From assembly GCF_001426505.1 (NCBI RefSeq), contig NZ_LMEV01000019.1:154639-218638 (forward strand): a stretch of DNA of 64,000 nucleotides, given 5' to 3'. This document shows, piece after piece, positions 27,415 to 38,346 of this stretch (the first letter of the stretch is position 1; each line of letters starts with the position of its first letter). The stretch is from Variovorax sp. Root473 (GTDB lineage: Bacteria; Pseudomonadota; Gammaproteobacteria; Burkholderiales; Burkholderiaceae_C). Position numbers and translations under genes: made by a program. The notes under the pieces were generated by a model. The model did no database searches. It was not told the origin of the DNA and saw nothing but the letters and a program-made list of their open reading frames with translations.

Positions 27415-28696
27415 CTCTCCTCCCGTTCCCTTCGCCGCCTCGTCTTCGCGCCCGCCGTTGATGCCGCTCGATGAGGCGATCGCGGTGCTGCTTGCCAAGG
27501 CGCAGCCGCTGCTGCCGGCCGAAAGCATCGGCACCTTCGACGCCGACGGACGCGTGCTCGCGCAAGACCTCGTCGCGGGCCTCACCGTGCCGCCGCGCGA
27601 CAACAGCGCGATGGACGGCTACGCCGTGCGCGCGGCCGATTGCGCCACGCCCGGCACCGAGCTGACCGTGACGCAGCGCATTCCCGCCGGCACCGTCGGC
27701 ACGCCGCTCGCGGCCGGCACGGCGGCGCGCATCTTCACGGGGGCGCAGATTCCCGAAGGCGCCGACGCGGTTGTCATGCAGGAGGACACGGCCGCCACGC
27801 CGCAAGAGGGCGGCCTGGGGTCGGTGCGCATCGCCATCGCACCCGTGGCTGGCCAGTGGGTGCGCCGCGCGGGCGAAGACGTGGCCTCGGGCGACGTGGT
27901 GCTCCAACGCGGCGAACGCCTCACGCCCGCCGCGCTCGGCCTGGCCGCCAGCGTTGGCTTTGACAAACTGCAGGTCGCGCGCAAGCCGCGCGTGGCCATG
28001 CTGTCCACCGGCGACGAGCTGGTGATGCCCGGCGAGGTCGCGCCCGACGCGATGAAGCCCGGCGCGATCTACAACTCGAACCGCTTCTTCATGCGCGCGC
28101 TGCTGCATCGCCTGGGCTGCGAGGTGAACGACCTGGGCATCGTGCCCGACAACCGCGAAGCCACCATCGCCGCGCTGCGCGAGGCGGCGGAAAGCAGCGA
28201 CGTCATCATCACCACCGGCGGTGTCTCGGTCGGCGAAGAAGACCACATCCGCGCCGCCCTGCAGTCGCTGGGCGAGCTGCAGCTGTGGTCGCTGTCGATG
28301 AAGCCCGGCAAGCCCTTCGCCTACGGCTCGATCGCACGCAGGAACGAGCAGGGCGCCTGCCATGTCACGGGGCTGCCCGGCAATCCGGTGTCGAGCTTCC
28401 TGACTTTCCTGATGCTGGTGCGGCCCTTCCTGCTCGCGCTGCAGGGTGCCACGCGCGTGGCGCCCGCGGCCGTGCCGTTGCGCGCCGATTTCGACTGGCC
28501 GCGCGCCGACAAGCGCCGCGAGTTCCTGCGAGTGCGGCGCAACGCGGCGGGCGGGCTCGACCTGTTCGCCAACCAGAGCTCGGGCGTGCTCACCTCGATG
28601 GTCTGGGGCGACGGCCTGGTCGACAACCCGGCGGGCCGGACCATCAAGGCCGGCGACACCGTGAACTTCATTCCCCTCGCATCGCTGCTCGGCTGA
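27407..28696 (+). CDS. moeA: Molybdopterin molybdenumtransferase MoeA
   Basis: 429-residue enzyme inserting molybdate into adenylylated molybdopterin. Signature stretches are VPPRDNSAMDGYAVRAAD near residues 63-80, FTGAQIPEGADAVVMQED near 110-127, ARKPRVAMLSTGDELVMPG and the MoCF-binding TTGGVSVGEEDHI. The C-terminal domain with DRQSSGVLTS-like wording (NQSSGVLTSMVWGDGLV) is complete. It overlaps mobB at its start and is followed after eight bases by moaD. Confidence 0.95.
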   Translation: MADSPPVPFAASSSRPPLMPLDEAIAVLLAKAQPLLPAESIGTFDADGRVLAQDLVAGLTVPPRDNSAMDGYAVRAADCATPGTELTVTQRIPAGTVGTPLAAGTAARIFTGAQIPEGADAVVMQEDTAATPQEGGLGSVRIAIAPVAGQWVRRAGEDVASGDVVLQRGERLTPAALGLAASVGFDKLQVARKPRVAMLSTGDELVMPGEVAPDAMKPGAIYNSNRFFMRALLHRLGCEVNDLGIVPDNREATIAALREAAESSDVIITTGGVSVGEEDHIRAALQSLGELQLWSLSMKPGKPFAYGSIARRNEQGACHVTGLPGNPVSSFLTFLMLVRPFLLALQGATRVAPAAVPLRADFDWPRADKRREFLRVRRNAAGGLDLFANQSSGVLTSMVWGDGLVDNPAGRTIKAGDTVNFIPLASLLG

Positions 28697-28704
28697 GTCT
28701 TCCC

Positions 28705-28956
28705 ATGAAAGTCCGCATCCGTTATTTCGCCTCGGTGCGCGAGGCGCTGTCCAGCAGCGGTGAAGCCGTCGACACGGCCGCCGGCACGCTGGCCGCCCTG
28801 CGCGACGAACTCATCGCCCGCGGTGGCGCCTACGCCAGCGCGCTCGCACGCGGCAAGGCCGTGCGCATGGCGCTCGACCAGGCCATGAGCGACGAAGCCG
28901 CCGCGCTGAGCGACGACTGCGAAGTCGCTTTCTTCCCGCCCGTCACGGGCGGCTGA
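28705..28956 (+). CDS. moaD: Molybdopterin synthase small subunit MoaD
   Basis: 83-residue ubiquitin-like sulfur carrier. It ends in PPVTGG, the Gly-Gly that is thiocarboxylated by the MoeB-type enzyme before sulfur transfer by MoaE. MKVRIRYFASVREAL at the start is typical. Its last 14 bases overlap the convergent DapA-family gene. The partner moaE lies 1.1 kb further on the same strand beyond that gene. Confidence 0.93.
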   Translation: MKVRIRYFASVREALSSSGEAVDTAAGTLAALRDELIARGGAYASALARGKAVRMALDQAMSDEAAALSDDCEVAFFPPVTGG

Positions 28957-29842
28957 GCCGCGCGTCCAGCGCCACGAGGCGCTCGCGCAGGCCGTCCGAC
29001 GCGCGCGTCATCGGCGAGCGCAACTCGTCACGCAGTTCGCCCGCATGCGCCAGCAGCGCCTTCAGCGGGCCCGGGTTGGGTTCGGCAAACAGCATCTCCA
29101 GCAGGGGTTGCAGCGGCTGCCATTCGGCGCGCGCCTCGGCCAGCCGGTTCTCGGCCAGCAGGCGGACCAGACGCACGAGGCGCTTCGTCTGCACATGGCC
29201 GCTGGCCGCGATCGCGCCCACACCGCCCTCGGCCATGGTCGCGAAGATCTGGTGGTCTTCGCCCGTGAGCACCTGCAGCCGGCCGTCGGCGATGACCGCG
29301 CGCGTCTTGGCCATGTCGCCGCCGCAGTCCTTGATGCCGCGGATGCGCGGGTGCCCGGCCAGCGCCAGCAGCGTGTCGCGCGCGATCGTCACGCCGGTGC
29401 GGTAGGGAATGTCGTAGACCAGCACCGGCACCGTGCTGGCATCGGCGATGGCTTCGAACCATTCGAGCACGCCCGCCTGCGACGGGCGGATGTAATGCGG
29501 CGCGGACACCAGCAGGCCCGCCAGTGGGCGTTCCGAGAGCTTGCGCGCCCACGCCGTGGCCTTGCCCAGGTGGTAGCCCGACACGCCCATGACCACCGGC
29601 AGGCCGCCCGCGGCGGTGAGCACGGTGTCGAGCACGGCAAGCTGTTCGGCCTCGTCGAGCGCGGCAGCTTCGCCGGTGGAGCCGCAGGGCACGAAGCCGG
29701 TCACGCCGTCGTTGGCAAGGCGCCGGACGAGCGCGGCCAGGGCGGTGTGGTCGACCGCGCCGTCGCGGAACGGCGTGACGAGGGCGACCCACAGGCCCGA
29801 GAAATCGGTGGCGGTGTCGACGGTGAGTTGTTGATGTGGCAC
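28943..29842 (-). CDS. DapA-family aldolase (dihydrodipicolinate synthase/N-acetylneuraminate lyase superfamily)
   Basis: 299-residue Schiff-base aldolase. CGSTGEAAALDEAE near residues 53-66 is the carboxylate-binding loop, VYDIPYRTGV holds the catalytic Tyr and RGIKDCGGDMAKT the Schiff-base Lys. Family members act as DapA, as sugar-acid aldolases or as dehydratases, and this sequence alone does not settle which. The start is GTG at 29842, preceded by AAGGA. It is transcribed against the molybdenum genes and separates moaD from moaE, so it looks inserted into that cluster. A structured element lies upstream (29911-29985). Confidence 0.85.
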   Translation of the reverse strand: MPHQQLTVDTATDFSGLWVALVTPFRDGAVDHTALAALVRRLANDGVTGFVPCGSTGEAAALDEAEQLAVLDTVLTAAGGLPVVMGVSGYHLGKATAWARKLSERPLAGLLVSAPHYIRPSQAGVLEWFEAIADASTVPVLVYDIPYRTGVTIARDTLLALAGHPRIRGIKDCGGDMAKTRAVIADGRLQVLTGEDHQIFATMAEGGVGAIAASGHVQTKRLVRLVRLLAENRLAEARAEWQPLQPLLEMLFAEPNPGPLKALLAHAGELRDELRSPMTRASDGLRERLVALDARLSRP

Positions 29843-29910
29843 GCAGGCTTCCTTTCAGGAATCGACCGATGGAAAGAACCATCGTCCGATGCGCGCGTAA
29901 CCCGAGAGGG

Positions 29911-29985
29911 GCCAAAGCCTTGGCAGGTTCCGTCGCTCATCCGACGACGGAACCTCGGCTCCGGTCAGACGAGCTTTGGTTTTTT
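29911..29985. other. Unidentified structured element between the DapA-family gene and moaE
   Basis: GGTTCCGTCG (29926-29935) pairs with CGACGGAACC (29945-29954). Outside it, CCAAAGC (29912-29918) pairs with GCTTTGG (29973-29979), followed on the plus strand by T6 (29980-29985). On the plus strand it resembles a riboswitch-like fold with a terminator upstream of moaE; on the minus strand it would lie in the leader of the DapA-family gene. I could not match it to FMN, TPP, glycine or SAM riboswitch consensus. The 251-base gap 29843-30093 holds no gene. Confidence 0.5.
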
Positions 29986-30093
29986 GGCTTTGCTGCCCTG
30001 GCGCGCGCAACGGCTCTCGGGCTGCGGCAGCAGCGGGGAGAATGCGGCGAGGCAAGGCATTGCGGCAGTCTAGCGTGATGCCACAATTCGGAC

Positions 30094-30576
30094 ATGAGCG
30101 TTGCGCGTGTTTCGATCCAGACGGCCGATTTCGATCTCTCTGAAGAGGTCGCCATGTTGCGCACGGGCGACAAACGCGTCGGCGCCGTCTGCAGCTTCGT
30201 GGGCACGGTCAGGGACCGCAACGACGGCAGCACCATCGCCTCGATGGAGCTGGAGCACTACCCCGGCATGACCGAGAAGGCCATCGAGGCCATGATCGAC
30301 GAGGCTCACAAGCGCTTCGACATCCTCGGCGCACGCGTGATCCACCGCGTGGGGCTGCTGCAGCCGCTGGACCAGATCATGATGGTGGCGGTGGTGTCCG
30401 CCCATCGTGGCCAGAGCTTCCAGGCCTGCGAGTTCCTGATGGACTACCTGAAGACGCAGGCGCCGTTCTGGAAGAAGGAGCAGACACCCGAAGGCGCGCG
30501 CTGGGTCGATGCCCGCGTGACCGACGACGAGGCGCTGGCGCGCTGGGGCATCGCGGCGTCGAACAGCGCCACCTGA
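30094..30576 (+). CDS. moaE: Molybdopterin synthase large subunit MoaE
   Basis: 160-residue catalytic subunit that, with MoaD, converts precursor Z (cyclic pyranopterin monophosphate) to molybdopterin. GAVCSFVGTVRDRNDG near residues 28-43, LEHYPGMTEKAIEAM, IIHR-like VIHRVGLLQPLDQIM and the Lys-rich APFWKKEQTPEGARWVDA near 131-148 are typical, including the catalytic lysines. It stands alone behind its own 251-base upstream region, apart from the moaD cluster. Confidence 0.95.
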   Translation: MSVARVSIQTADFDLSEEVAMLRTGDKRVGAVCSFVGTVRDRNDGSTIASMELEHYPGMTEKAIEAMIDEAHKRFDILGARVIHRVGLLQPLDQIMMVAVVSAHRGQSFQACEFLMDYLKTQAPFWKKEQTPEGARWVDARVTDDEALARWGIAASNSAT

Positions 30577-30601
30577 GCGGCACGTTCGCCACGTCGGAGG
30601 C

Positions 30602-31438
30602 TTACGGTGCGATCAGCGCCGAGGTCGCCAGCGCCTTCGCTTGCGCACTGCAATCCTGAGCGGGCACCGCACCCGCCGCGCGTGCTTTCGCAATCTCCGA
30701 CCGGGCGCCCGCCATCTGCACCTGGAACACCGGGTTCGTGTGCAGCTTCGCCACCGTCGCCGCACCGATCAGCCGGCCGTTATCGATGTCGCTCTGCCAG
30801 TGCACGCCGCAGATCGCGCGGCTTTGCGAGAAGGCGCGGCCGCGCTGCAGCAACGCATCGGCGCGTTCGGGTGCGAGTTCCGTCAGCACCAGCGCCCAGG
30901 CCCAGCCCAGGGCAGCGTGGCCCGAGGGATAGGAACCGTCCTTGGCCAGAAAAGCTTCTTCTTCAGGCGTGCAGCTGCCGGTCTTGAAGACGACGAAAGG
31001 GCGCGTGCGGTTGTAGGTGTTCTTGGCCTTGTAGGTGGCCGAGCCGGCATCGGCCAGCGTGCGGCGCAGCAGCATGTTCAGGTGCGGCGTGGCCTGCTCG
31101 GAAATGGGCATGCCCAGCGCGCACGAGAACACCTCGGCGGCCTTCGGAAACTTGAGGTTGGCGTCCTGCACTGCCAGCGCGCCGCGCGGTGTGCCTTGCA
31201 GAGCCGTGAGCGCGCGGAAGGTGGCGCCGTCGGCCGCCAGTGCGGCCGAGCCTTCGGCCGGGGGCGCCGGCAGCAGGGCGAGGCTGTTGGGCAGCTCGGC
31301 AGTGGGCAGGTAGCCCTTGAGATAACCCGAGCCGGCGCGCAGTTCGCCGACTTCGGCGGGGGAAACGGGTGCGGTGCTGCCGCAGGCGCCCAGCAGCAGC
31401 GCGGCCGCCAGCAAGGCGGCGAGGGTCGTGAAATGCAT
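30602..31438 (-). CDS. Class A nonspecific acid phosphatase (PAP2 superfamily), lipoprotein
   Basis: 278-residue exported phosphatase. A lipobox LLGAC places the lipidated Cys at residue 19. The class A signature is complete: K139-x6-R146-P147 (KNTYNRTRP), PSGH at 171-174 and S206-R207-x5-H213-x3-D217. These residues bind phosphate and form the phosphohistidine intermediate. Expected role: release of phosphate from organic esters at the cell envelope. It is convergent with moaE and upstream of nothing on its strand. The ATG at 31438 gives the correct signal peptide. Confidence 0.9.
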   Translation of the reverse strand: MHFTTLAALLAAALLLGACGSTAPVSPAEVGELRAGSGYLKGYLPTAELPNSLALLPAPPAEGSAALAADGATFRALTALQGTPRGALAVQDANLKFPKAAEVFSCALGMPISEQATPHLNMLLRRTLADAGSATYKAKNTYNRTRPFVVFKTGSCTPEEEAFLAKDGSYPSGHAALGWAWALVLTELAPERADALLQRGRAFSQSRAICGVHWQSDIDNGRLIGAATVAKLHTNPVFQVQMAGARSEIAKARAAGAVPAQDCSAQAKALATSALIAP

Positions 31439-31561
31439 GAGGGATGTGTCTCCGGCTTTGTTCTTGGAAGGTGAAGTCCCATCGTAGTGGGACCCACCCG
31501 GCCGGAATATCCCCCATGTGACGGAGTGCGCCGCATCGGGCAATCCGTCATGCGGCGCGCG

Positions 31562-32554
31562 TCAGGGCTTGAAGCCGCTCGCCTGGATGATCTTTTCCCA
31601 GGTCTGCGTATAGGTGCGCACGCGGCCCGCGAACTGGCCCTGGGGCTCGTAGCCGACCGTCAGGCCCATGGTGGTGAGCTTCTGCTTCACGTCGGGCATG
31701 GCCAGCACCTTCTGCAGCGCGTCGCCGTACCTGTCGATGACGGCCTGCGGCGTGCCGACCGGCGCGAAGATGCCGTAGTAGGGCAGGTCTTCCAGGTTCG
31801 CAAATCCCAGCTCGGTGAAGGTCGGCACGTTCGGCAGCAGCGCCTGGCGCTTGGCGCCGATGGAGGCCACGATGCGCACCTTGCCCGCGCGGTGGTTTTC
31901 GATGAAGTCCGGCACCGACGCGATGCCTGCGGTGATCTGGTTGCCCAGCATGTCGGCCGTCATGGGCGCGCTGCCGCGGTAGGGGGCGGGCTGCACGTCG
32001 ATCCTGTACTTGTCCGAGATCATCTTCACGAGGAACTCGGGGATCGACGCGGGCGCCGGCACGCCGATGGTTTCCTTGCCGCCCTTTTGCGTGCGGATCC
32101 ACTTCACGTACTCGTCGATGCTCTTGGCCGGCGTGCCGCCCGACACCGCCAGCACGTTGGCAAAGGTGGCAAAACCGGCCACGGGCACGAAGTCGGTGGC
32201 GGGGTTGAAACCCGGGTTCTTCACCACCTGCGGCAGGATCGAGATGGAGTGGTCATGCGACAGGAACAGCGTGTGGCCGTCGGCCGGCGCGGCCTTCAGG
32301 GCCTGCGCCGCGATCTGGCCGCCCGCGCCCGCGCGGTTCTCGACCACCACGGGCACGCCCAGCACGTCCTTGAGCTTTTCGCCCAGGGTGCGCGCAATCG
32401 CGTCGGTGCCCGCGCCGGCGGGAAAGCCCACCAGGATGCGCACCGGCGTGCCGCCCTGGGCGTGTGCCAGTCCGGCCATGCCCATGGCCACCGCCAGAAG
32501 ACCCACGCTGAACGCGCGGCGCATCGGCTGGACGCGCTGCATTGAAAAAACCAT
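31562..32554 (-). CDS. Bug-family tripartite tricarboxylate transporter binding protein
   Basis: 330-residue periplasmic binding protein of the Bug/TctC family, greatly expanded in Burkholderiales. A signal peptide ends near residue 33 (GLAHAQG). Family wording: VRILVGFPAGAGTDAIARTLGEKL, VPVVVENRAGAGGQIAAQALKAAPADGHT-type N-domain and PTFTELGFANLEDLPYYGIFAPVGTP near the C-domain. No TctA/TctB membrane genes adjoin, so it is an orphan receptor, as most are in this group. I chose the ATG at 32554, with GGAG upstream, over 32566. The ligand, usually a carboxylate, cannot be read from sequence. Confidence 0.9.
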   Translation of the reverse strand: MVFSMQRVQPMRRAFSVGLLAVAMGMAGLAHAQGGTPVRILVGFPAGAGTDAIARTLGEKLKDVLGVPVVVENRAGAGGQIAAQALKAAPADGHTLFLSHDHSISILPQVVKNPGFNPATDFVPVAGFATFANVLAVSGGTPAKSIDEYVKWIRTQKGGKETIGVPAPASIPEFLVKMISDKYRIDVQPAPYRGSAPMTADMLGNQITAGIASVPDFIENHRAGKVRIVASIGAKRQALLPNVPTFTELGFANLEDLPYYGIFAPVGTPQAVIDRYGDALQKVLAMPDVKQKLTTMGLTVGYEPQGQFAGRVRTYTQTWEKIIQASGFKP

Positions 32555-32652
32555 GATCGACTCCAATCGAGAGAAAGAGAGAAATGCCTACGGCAGGAAG
32601 GTGCGGGGCCCGGTGCAATACCCGTGCCCAGGGTGCAAATCCGGTTCGCAAC

Positions 32653-32680
32653 CTTGAATCGTGCCCGAACAGCCCTATTT
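32653..32680 (+). promoter_or_regulatory. Sigma-32 heat-shock promoter of clpB
   Basis: CTTGAA (32653-32658), a 14-base spacer and CCCTATTT (32673-32680) fit the sigma-32 consensus CTTGAA-n13-15-CCCCATnT with one mismatch in the -10. The start would be near 32687, giving a very short leader that still includes the ribosome site AGGAA before the ATG at 32700. Confidence 0.8.
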
Positions 32681-32699
32681 TGGATGCAGGAATACCACC

Positions 32700-35321
<2,622 letters not shown>

Positions 35322-35327
35322 AGTCGG

Positions 35328-35672
35328 ATGATGAACTTTATTCTTCGCGTCATTCTTCTGCTTCTGGGGCTGGTCTTTGCGGCCAGTCTGGCCGTGGCGG
35401 CCCTGCTGCTGGCCGCGGTGTGGGGTGTGCGCTACGCCTGGGGGCGTGTCACGGGCAAGCCCGTGACGCCCTGGACCGCTTCGATGGGTGGGCGTTTCAA
35501 CCCCCGCTCGGGCTTCGACCGATTTCGCCATGCGGCACAGCAGCCGGCCGAGCCCACGGCGGCTGACGTGGTCAGCGCCCGTGCGCGCGGCGAATCGGTG
35601 CGCAGCCCGGTCGTGCTGGGTCCCGCCGACGATGTGACCGACGTGCGGGCCCGGCCCGTGCGCGGCGACTGA
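35328..35672 (+). CDS. Small single-span membrane protein
   Basis: 114-residue protein of unknown function starting six bases after the clpB stop. One strong hydrophobic segment covers residues 4-33 (FILRVILLLLGLVFAASLAV...), followed by a polar, Arg-rich and probably disordered tail including GKPVTPWTAS and RFNPRSGFDRFRHAAQQ. Two adjacent ATGs (35328 and 35331) are possible starts. Proximity to clpB suggests co-transcription and heat induction. It is convergent with the acyl-CoA synthetase gene, 15 bases away. Confidence 0.65.
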   Translation: MMNFILRVILLLLGLVFAASLAVAALLLAAVWGVRYAWGRVTGKPVTPWTASMGGRFNPRSGFDRFRHAAQQPAEPTAADVVSARARGESVRSPVVLGPADDVTDVRARPVRGD

Positions 35673-35687
35673 GCCTTTTCTTCCCGA

Positions 35688-37511
35688 TCAGGCGCTGTAC
35701 AGCGCCTCGATCTCGTTGGCGTAGGCCTTGTAGATGCTGGAGCGCCGCACCTTCATGGTGGCGGTGACTTCACCGTCGTCATGGTCCAACTCTTTGGTGA
35801 GCAGATGAAAACGTCTGATCTGCGACACCTGCGCCAGCTTCCCGTTGCCGCGCGCCACTTCGGCCTCGATCAGCGCGCGCACCTTGGGTTCTTCCACCAG
35901 CGAGCGGAAATGCGTGAAGGGCAGGCGCTGCGCCTCGGCCCATTTGCCGACCGTTTCGTAGTCGATCTGCAGCAGCGCGCCGACGAACTTGCGGCCGTCC
36001 GCCACCACGATGCATTCCTTGATGAAGGGGCTGCCCTTCATGGTGTTCTCGATCTCCGAGGGGGTGAGGTTCTTGCCGCCGGCGGTGATCATGATGTCTT
36101 TCAGCCGGTCGACGATGCGCAGCTGGCCACCGGCTTCCTCGCGCACCACGTCGCCCGTGTGCAGCCAGCCATCGCGGATCGATGAGGCGGTGGCCTCGGG
36201 GTTCTTGTAGTAACCCTCGAACACCATGTCGCCGCGCACCAGCAGCTCGCCGGCTTCGCCCACGCGGTGCTCGGTGCCCAGCGTGGGCGGGCCGACGGTG
36301 CCGATGGTCACGGCGTCGGCGCGGTGGCCAGAGACCATGCCGGTCGATTCGGTGAGGCCATACACCTCGACCAGCGGCACGCCCAGCGTGCGAAAGAAGC
36401 GCACCACGTCTGCCGGGATCGGCGCCGCGCCCGTGAGCGCGATGCGCGCGCGACGCAGGCCGATGAAGTTCTGCAGCGCGCGCAGCACGGTCCAGTAGGC
36501 GAGGGCGAAGCGGCCGCGCTCGGCCAGCGTCCAGGCGCTGCGCGGCTTCTCGGCCAGCGGCGCGCAGGCCTCGATGGCCTTGCGGAACAGCGCGCGCTGC
36601 AGCCGCCCGGTTTCCTGCATCTTGATGCTGATGCCCGCGTGCAGCTTCTCCCAGATGCGCGGCACGCCAAGGAACATGGTGGGCGCGACTTCGCGCAGGT
36701 CTTCCTGCACGGTGCGGATCGATTCGCCGAAGTTGACTTGCGAGCCCAGGTACAGCGGCACGAAGGCCGTGAGCATCTGCTCGGCCACGTGGCACAGCGG
36801 CAGGTACGACAGGTGCGTGGTGTCGCCGTCGAGCCCGAGCCGTTCGACGATGCCGGGCACGACGCCGCGAATGTTGCGGTACGAAATCATCGCGCCCTTG
36901 GGCTTGCCCGTGGAGCCCGAGGTGTAGATCATCAAGCCGATGTCGGCCAGCGACTGGCGCTGCAGCGCGGCGTCGATGAGCACGGTGCCGTCGCTTGCCA
37001 TTGCTTGGGCACCGGCCTGCTCGACCTCCGCGAAGGTCGCGATGCGCTCGCGCACCTCAGGCGGGTAGCTCGCGAGGCCCTTGGTCTCGATCACGACGAT
37101 CTTGCGCAGGCGCGGCAGCTGGTCGAGCGCGTCGAGCACCTTGTCGGTCTGCTCCTGGTCCTCGCAGACGATCACTTCGATGTCGGCATGGCCGACCACG
37201 TAGGCGACCTCGTTGCTCGGGCTGGTGGGGTACACACCCACGGTCACGGCGCCGATGAGCCCCGCGCCCATCTGCGCGAGCAGCCACTCGACGCGGTTCT
37301 CGGAGATCACGCCCAGGTGCCCGCCGGGCGCGAGGCCCATCGCGTGCAGGCCCAGGCCGAAGCGGCTGGCGCGCTGCAGGTAGCCGGCCCAGTCCAGCGG
37401 ATGCCAGATGCCGAAGTCCTTCTGGCGGATCGCGATGCGCTGCGGTTGCAGGCGCGCCTGCTCGCGCAGCATCTGCGGCAGCGTGAGCGAAGGGAGCAGG
37501 TTCGTCGTCAT
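35688..37511 (-). CDS. AMP-dependent long-chain-type acyl-CoA synthetase
   Basis: 607-residue adenylate-forming ligase that activates a carboxylic acid with ATP and CoA. The AMP-binding P-loop IYTSGSTGKPKGAM lies near residues 192-205, the A5-type motif VEVYGLTESTG near 362, the A7/A8 region YYKNPEATASSIRDGWLHTGDVV, IVDRLKDIMITAGGKNLTPSEIE, and a C-terminal catalytic lysine region ATMKVRRSSIYKAY. It resembles FadD15-type synthetases. It is the last gene of a liv-type transporter operon, its ATG overlapping the livF stop (ATGA), so the imported acid is probably its substrate. The chain type (fatty, branched or aromatic acid) is not determined. Confidence 0.93.
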   Translation of the reverse strand: MTTNLLPSLTLPQMLREQARLQPQRIAIRQKDFGIWHPLDWAGYLQRASRFGLGLHAMGLAPGGHLGVISENRVEWLLAQMGAGLIGAVTVGVYPTSPSNEVAYVVGHADIEVIVCEDQEQTDKVLDALDQLPRLRKIVVIETKGLASYPPEVRERIATFAEVEQAGAQAMASDGTVLIDAALQRQSLADIGLMIYTSGSTGKPKGAMISYRNIRGVVPGIVERLGLDGDTTHLSYLPLCHVAEQMLTAFVPLYLGSQVNFGESIRTVQEDLREVAPTMFLGVPRIWEKLHAGISIKMQETGRLQRALFRKAIEACAPLAEKPRSAWTLAERGRFALAYWTVLRALQNFIGLRRARIALTGAAPIPADVVRFFRTLGVPLVEVYGLTESTGMVSGHRADAVTIGTVGPPTLGTEHRVGEAGELLVRGDMVFEGYYKNPEATASSIRDGWLHTGDVVREEAGGQLRIVDRLKDIMITAGGKNLTPSEIENTMKGSPFIKECIVVADGRKFVGALLQIDYETVGKWAEAQRLPFTHFRSLVEEPKVRALIEAEVARGNGKLAQVSQIRRFHLLTKELDHDDGEVTATMKVRRSSIYKAYANEIEALYSA

Positions 37512-38338
37512 GACAGCCAGCGCTTGCGGCGCTTGTAGTGCTTCAGCTCGCGGAAGCTGCGCGATTCGCCGCTGCCGCCCACGCCGAGGTAGAACTCACG
37601 CACGTCGGGGTCGGCCGCGAGCCGTTCGGCGCTGCCGTCGATCACTACCTTGCCGCTTTCCATGATGTAGCCCGTGTGGGCGATGGCCAGGGCCACGCTG
37701 GCGTTCTGTTCGACCAGCAGCATCGAGGTGCCGCGCTCCGCGTTGATGCGCGCGATGATCGTGAAGATGTCTTCCACCAGCTTCGGCGACAGGCCCAGCG
37801 AAGGCTCGTCGAGCAGGATGAGCTGCGGCTGCGCCACCAGCGCGCGTCCGATGGCGAGCATCTGCTGTTCGCCGCCCGAGAGATAGCCCGCCAGGCCCTT
37901 GCGGCGCTCGTGCAGGCGCGGAAAGTAGGCGTAGACATCGTCGAAGTTGCGCGACGGCGTGGCGCCGTCGCGGCCCGTGAGCGCGTACGTGGCGGCGACG
38001 AGGTTCTCTTCGACCGTGAGGTCTTCGAACACGCGGCGGCCCTCCATCACATGGCTCAGGCCGCGCCGCACGAGTTGCTGCGGCGCGAGCCGTTCGGTGG
38101 GCGCGCCGTCGAACACGATGCGCCCGGCCTCGACCTCGCCGTCTTCCAGCGCGAGCAGGCCCGACACCGCCTTCAGCGTGGTCGACTTGCCCGCGCCGTT
38201 GCTGCCCAGCAGTGCCACGATCTGCCCGCGCGGCACGGTCAGCGACAGGCCGCGCAAGACCTGCACGACCTTGTTGTAGACCACCTCGATGTTGTTGACC
38301 TCCAGGACGAGGTCAGGCGGTGCCGCGCGCGCGTCCAT
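37508..38338 (-). CDS. livF: Branched-chain-amino-acid-type ABC transporter ATPase LivF
   Basis: 276-residue ATPase subunit. Walker A GSNGAGKSTT, the signature LSGGEQQMLAIGRAL, Walker B LILLDEPSLGLSP and LLVEQNASVALAIA are present. LivF type is indicated by MEGRRVFEDLTVEENL. The C-terminal tail after about residue 245 is longer and basic (HYKRRKRW). The ATG at 38338 lies eight bases after the binding-protein stop, and its stop overlaps the synthetase start. It works with LivG, LivH, LivM and the binding protein encoded beside it. Confidence 0.93.
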   Translation of the reverse strand: MDARAAPPDLVLEVNNIEVVYNKVVQVLRGLSLTVPRGQIVALLGSNGAGKSTTLKAVSGLLALEDGEVEAGRIVFDGAPTERLAPQQLVRRGLSHVMEGRRVFEDLTVEENLVAATYALTGRDGATPSRNFDDVYAYFPRLHERRKGLAGYLSGGEQQMLAIGRALVAQPQLILLDEPSLGLSPKLVEDIFTIIARINAERGTSMLLVEQNASVALAIAHTGYIMESGKVVIDGSAERLAADPDVREFYLGVGGSGESRSFRELKHYKRRKRWLS

Positions 38339-38346
38339 CGTGTCGA

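Noticed and set aside
29880..29990. FMN, TPP, glycine or SAM riboswitch
   Set aside because: The minus strand contains fragments such as CCGGAGCCGA and GCATCGGACGATGG that recall an FMN element, but order and spacing are wrong and the other conserved cores are absent.
31520..31561. Terminator after the Bug gene (GCGCCGCAT/ATGCGGCGC hairpin)
   Set aside because: The stem is good, but no T tract follows on the minus strand, so it is not called as an intrinsic terminator.
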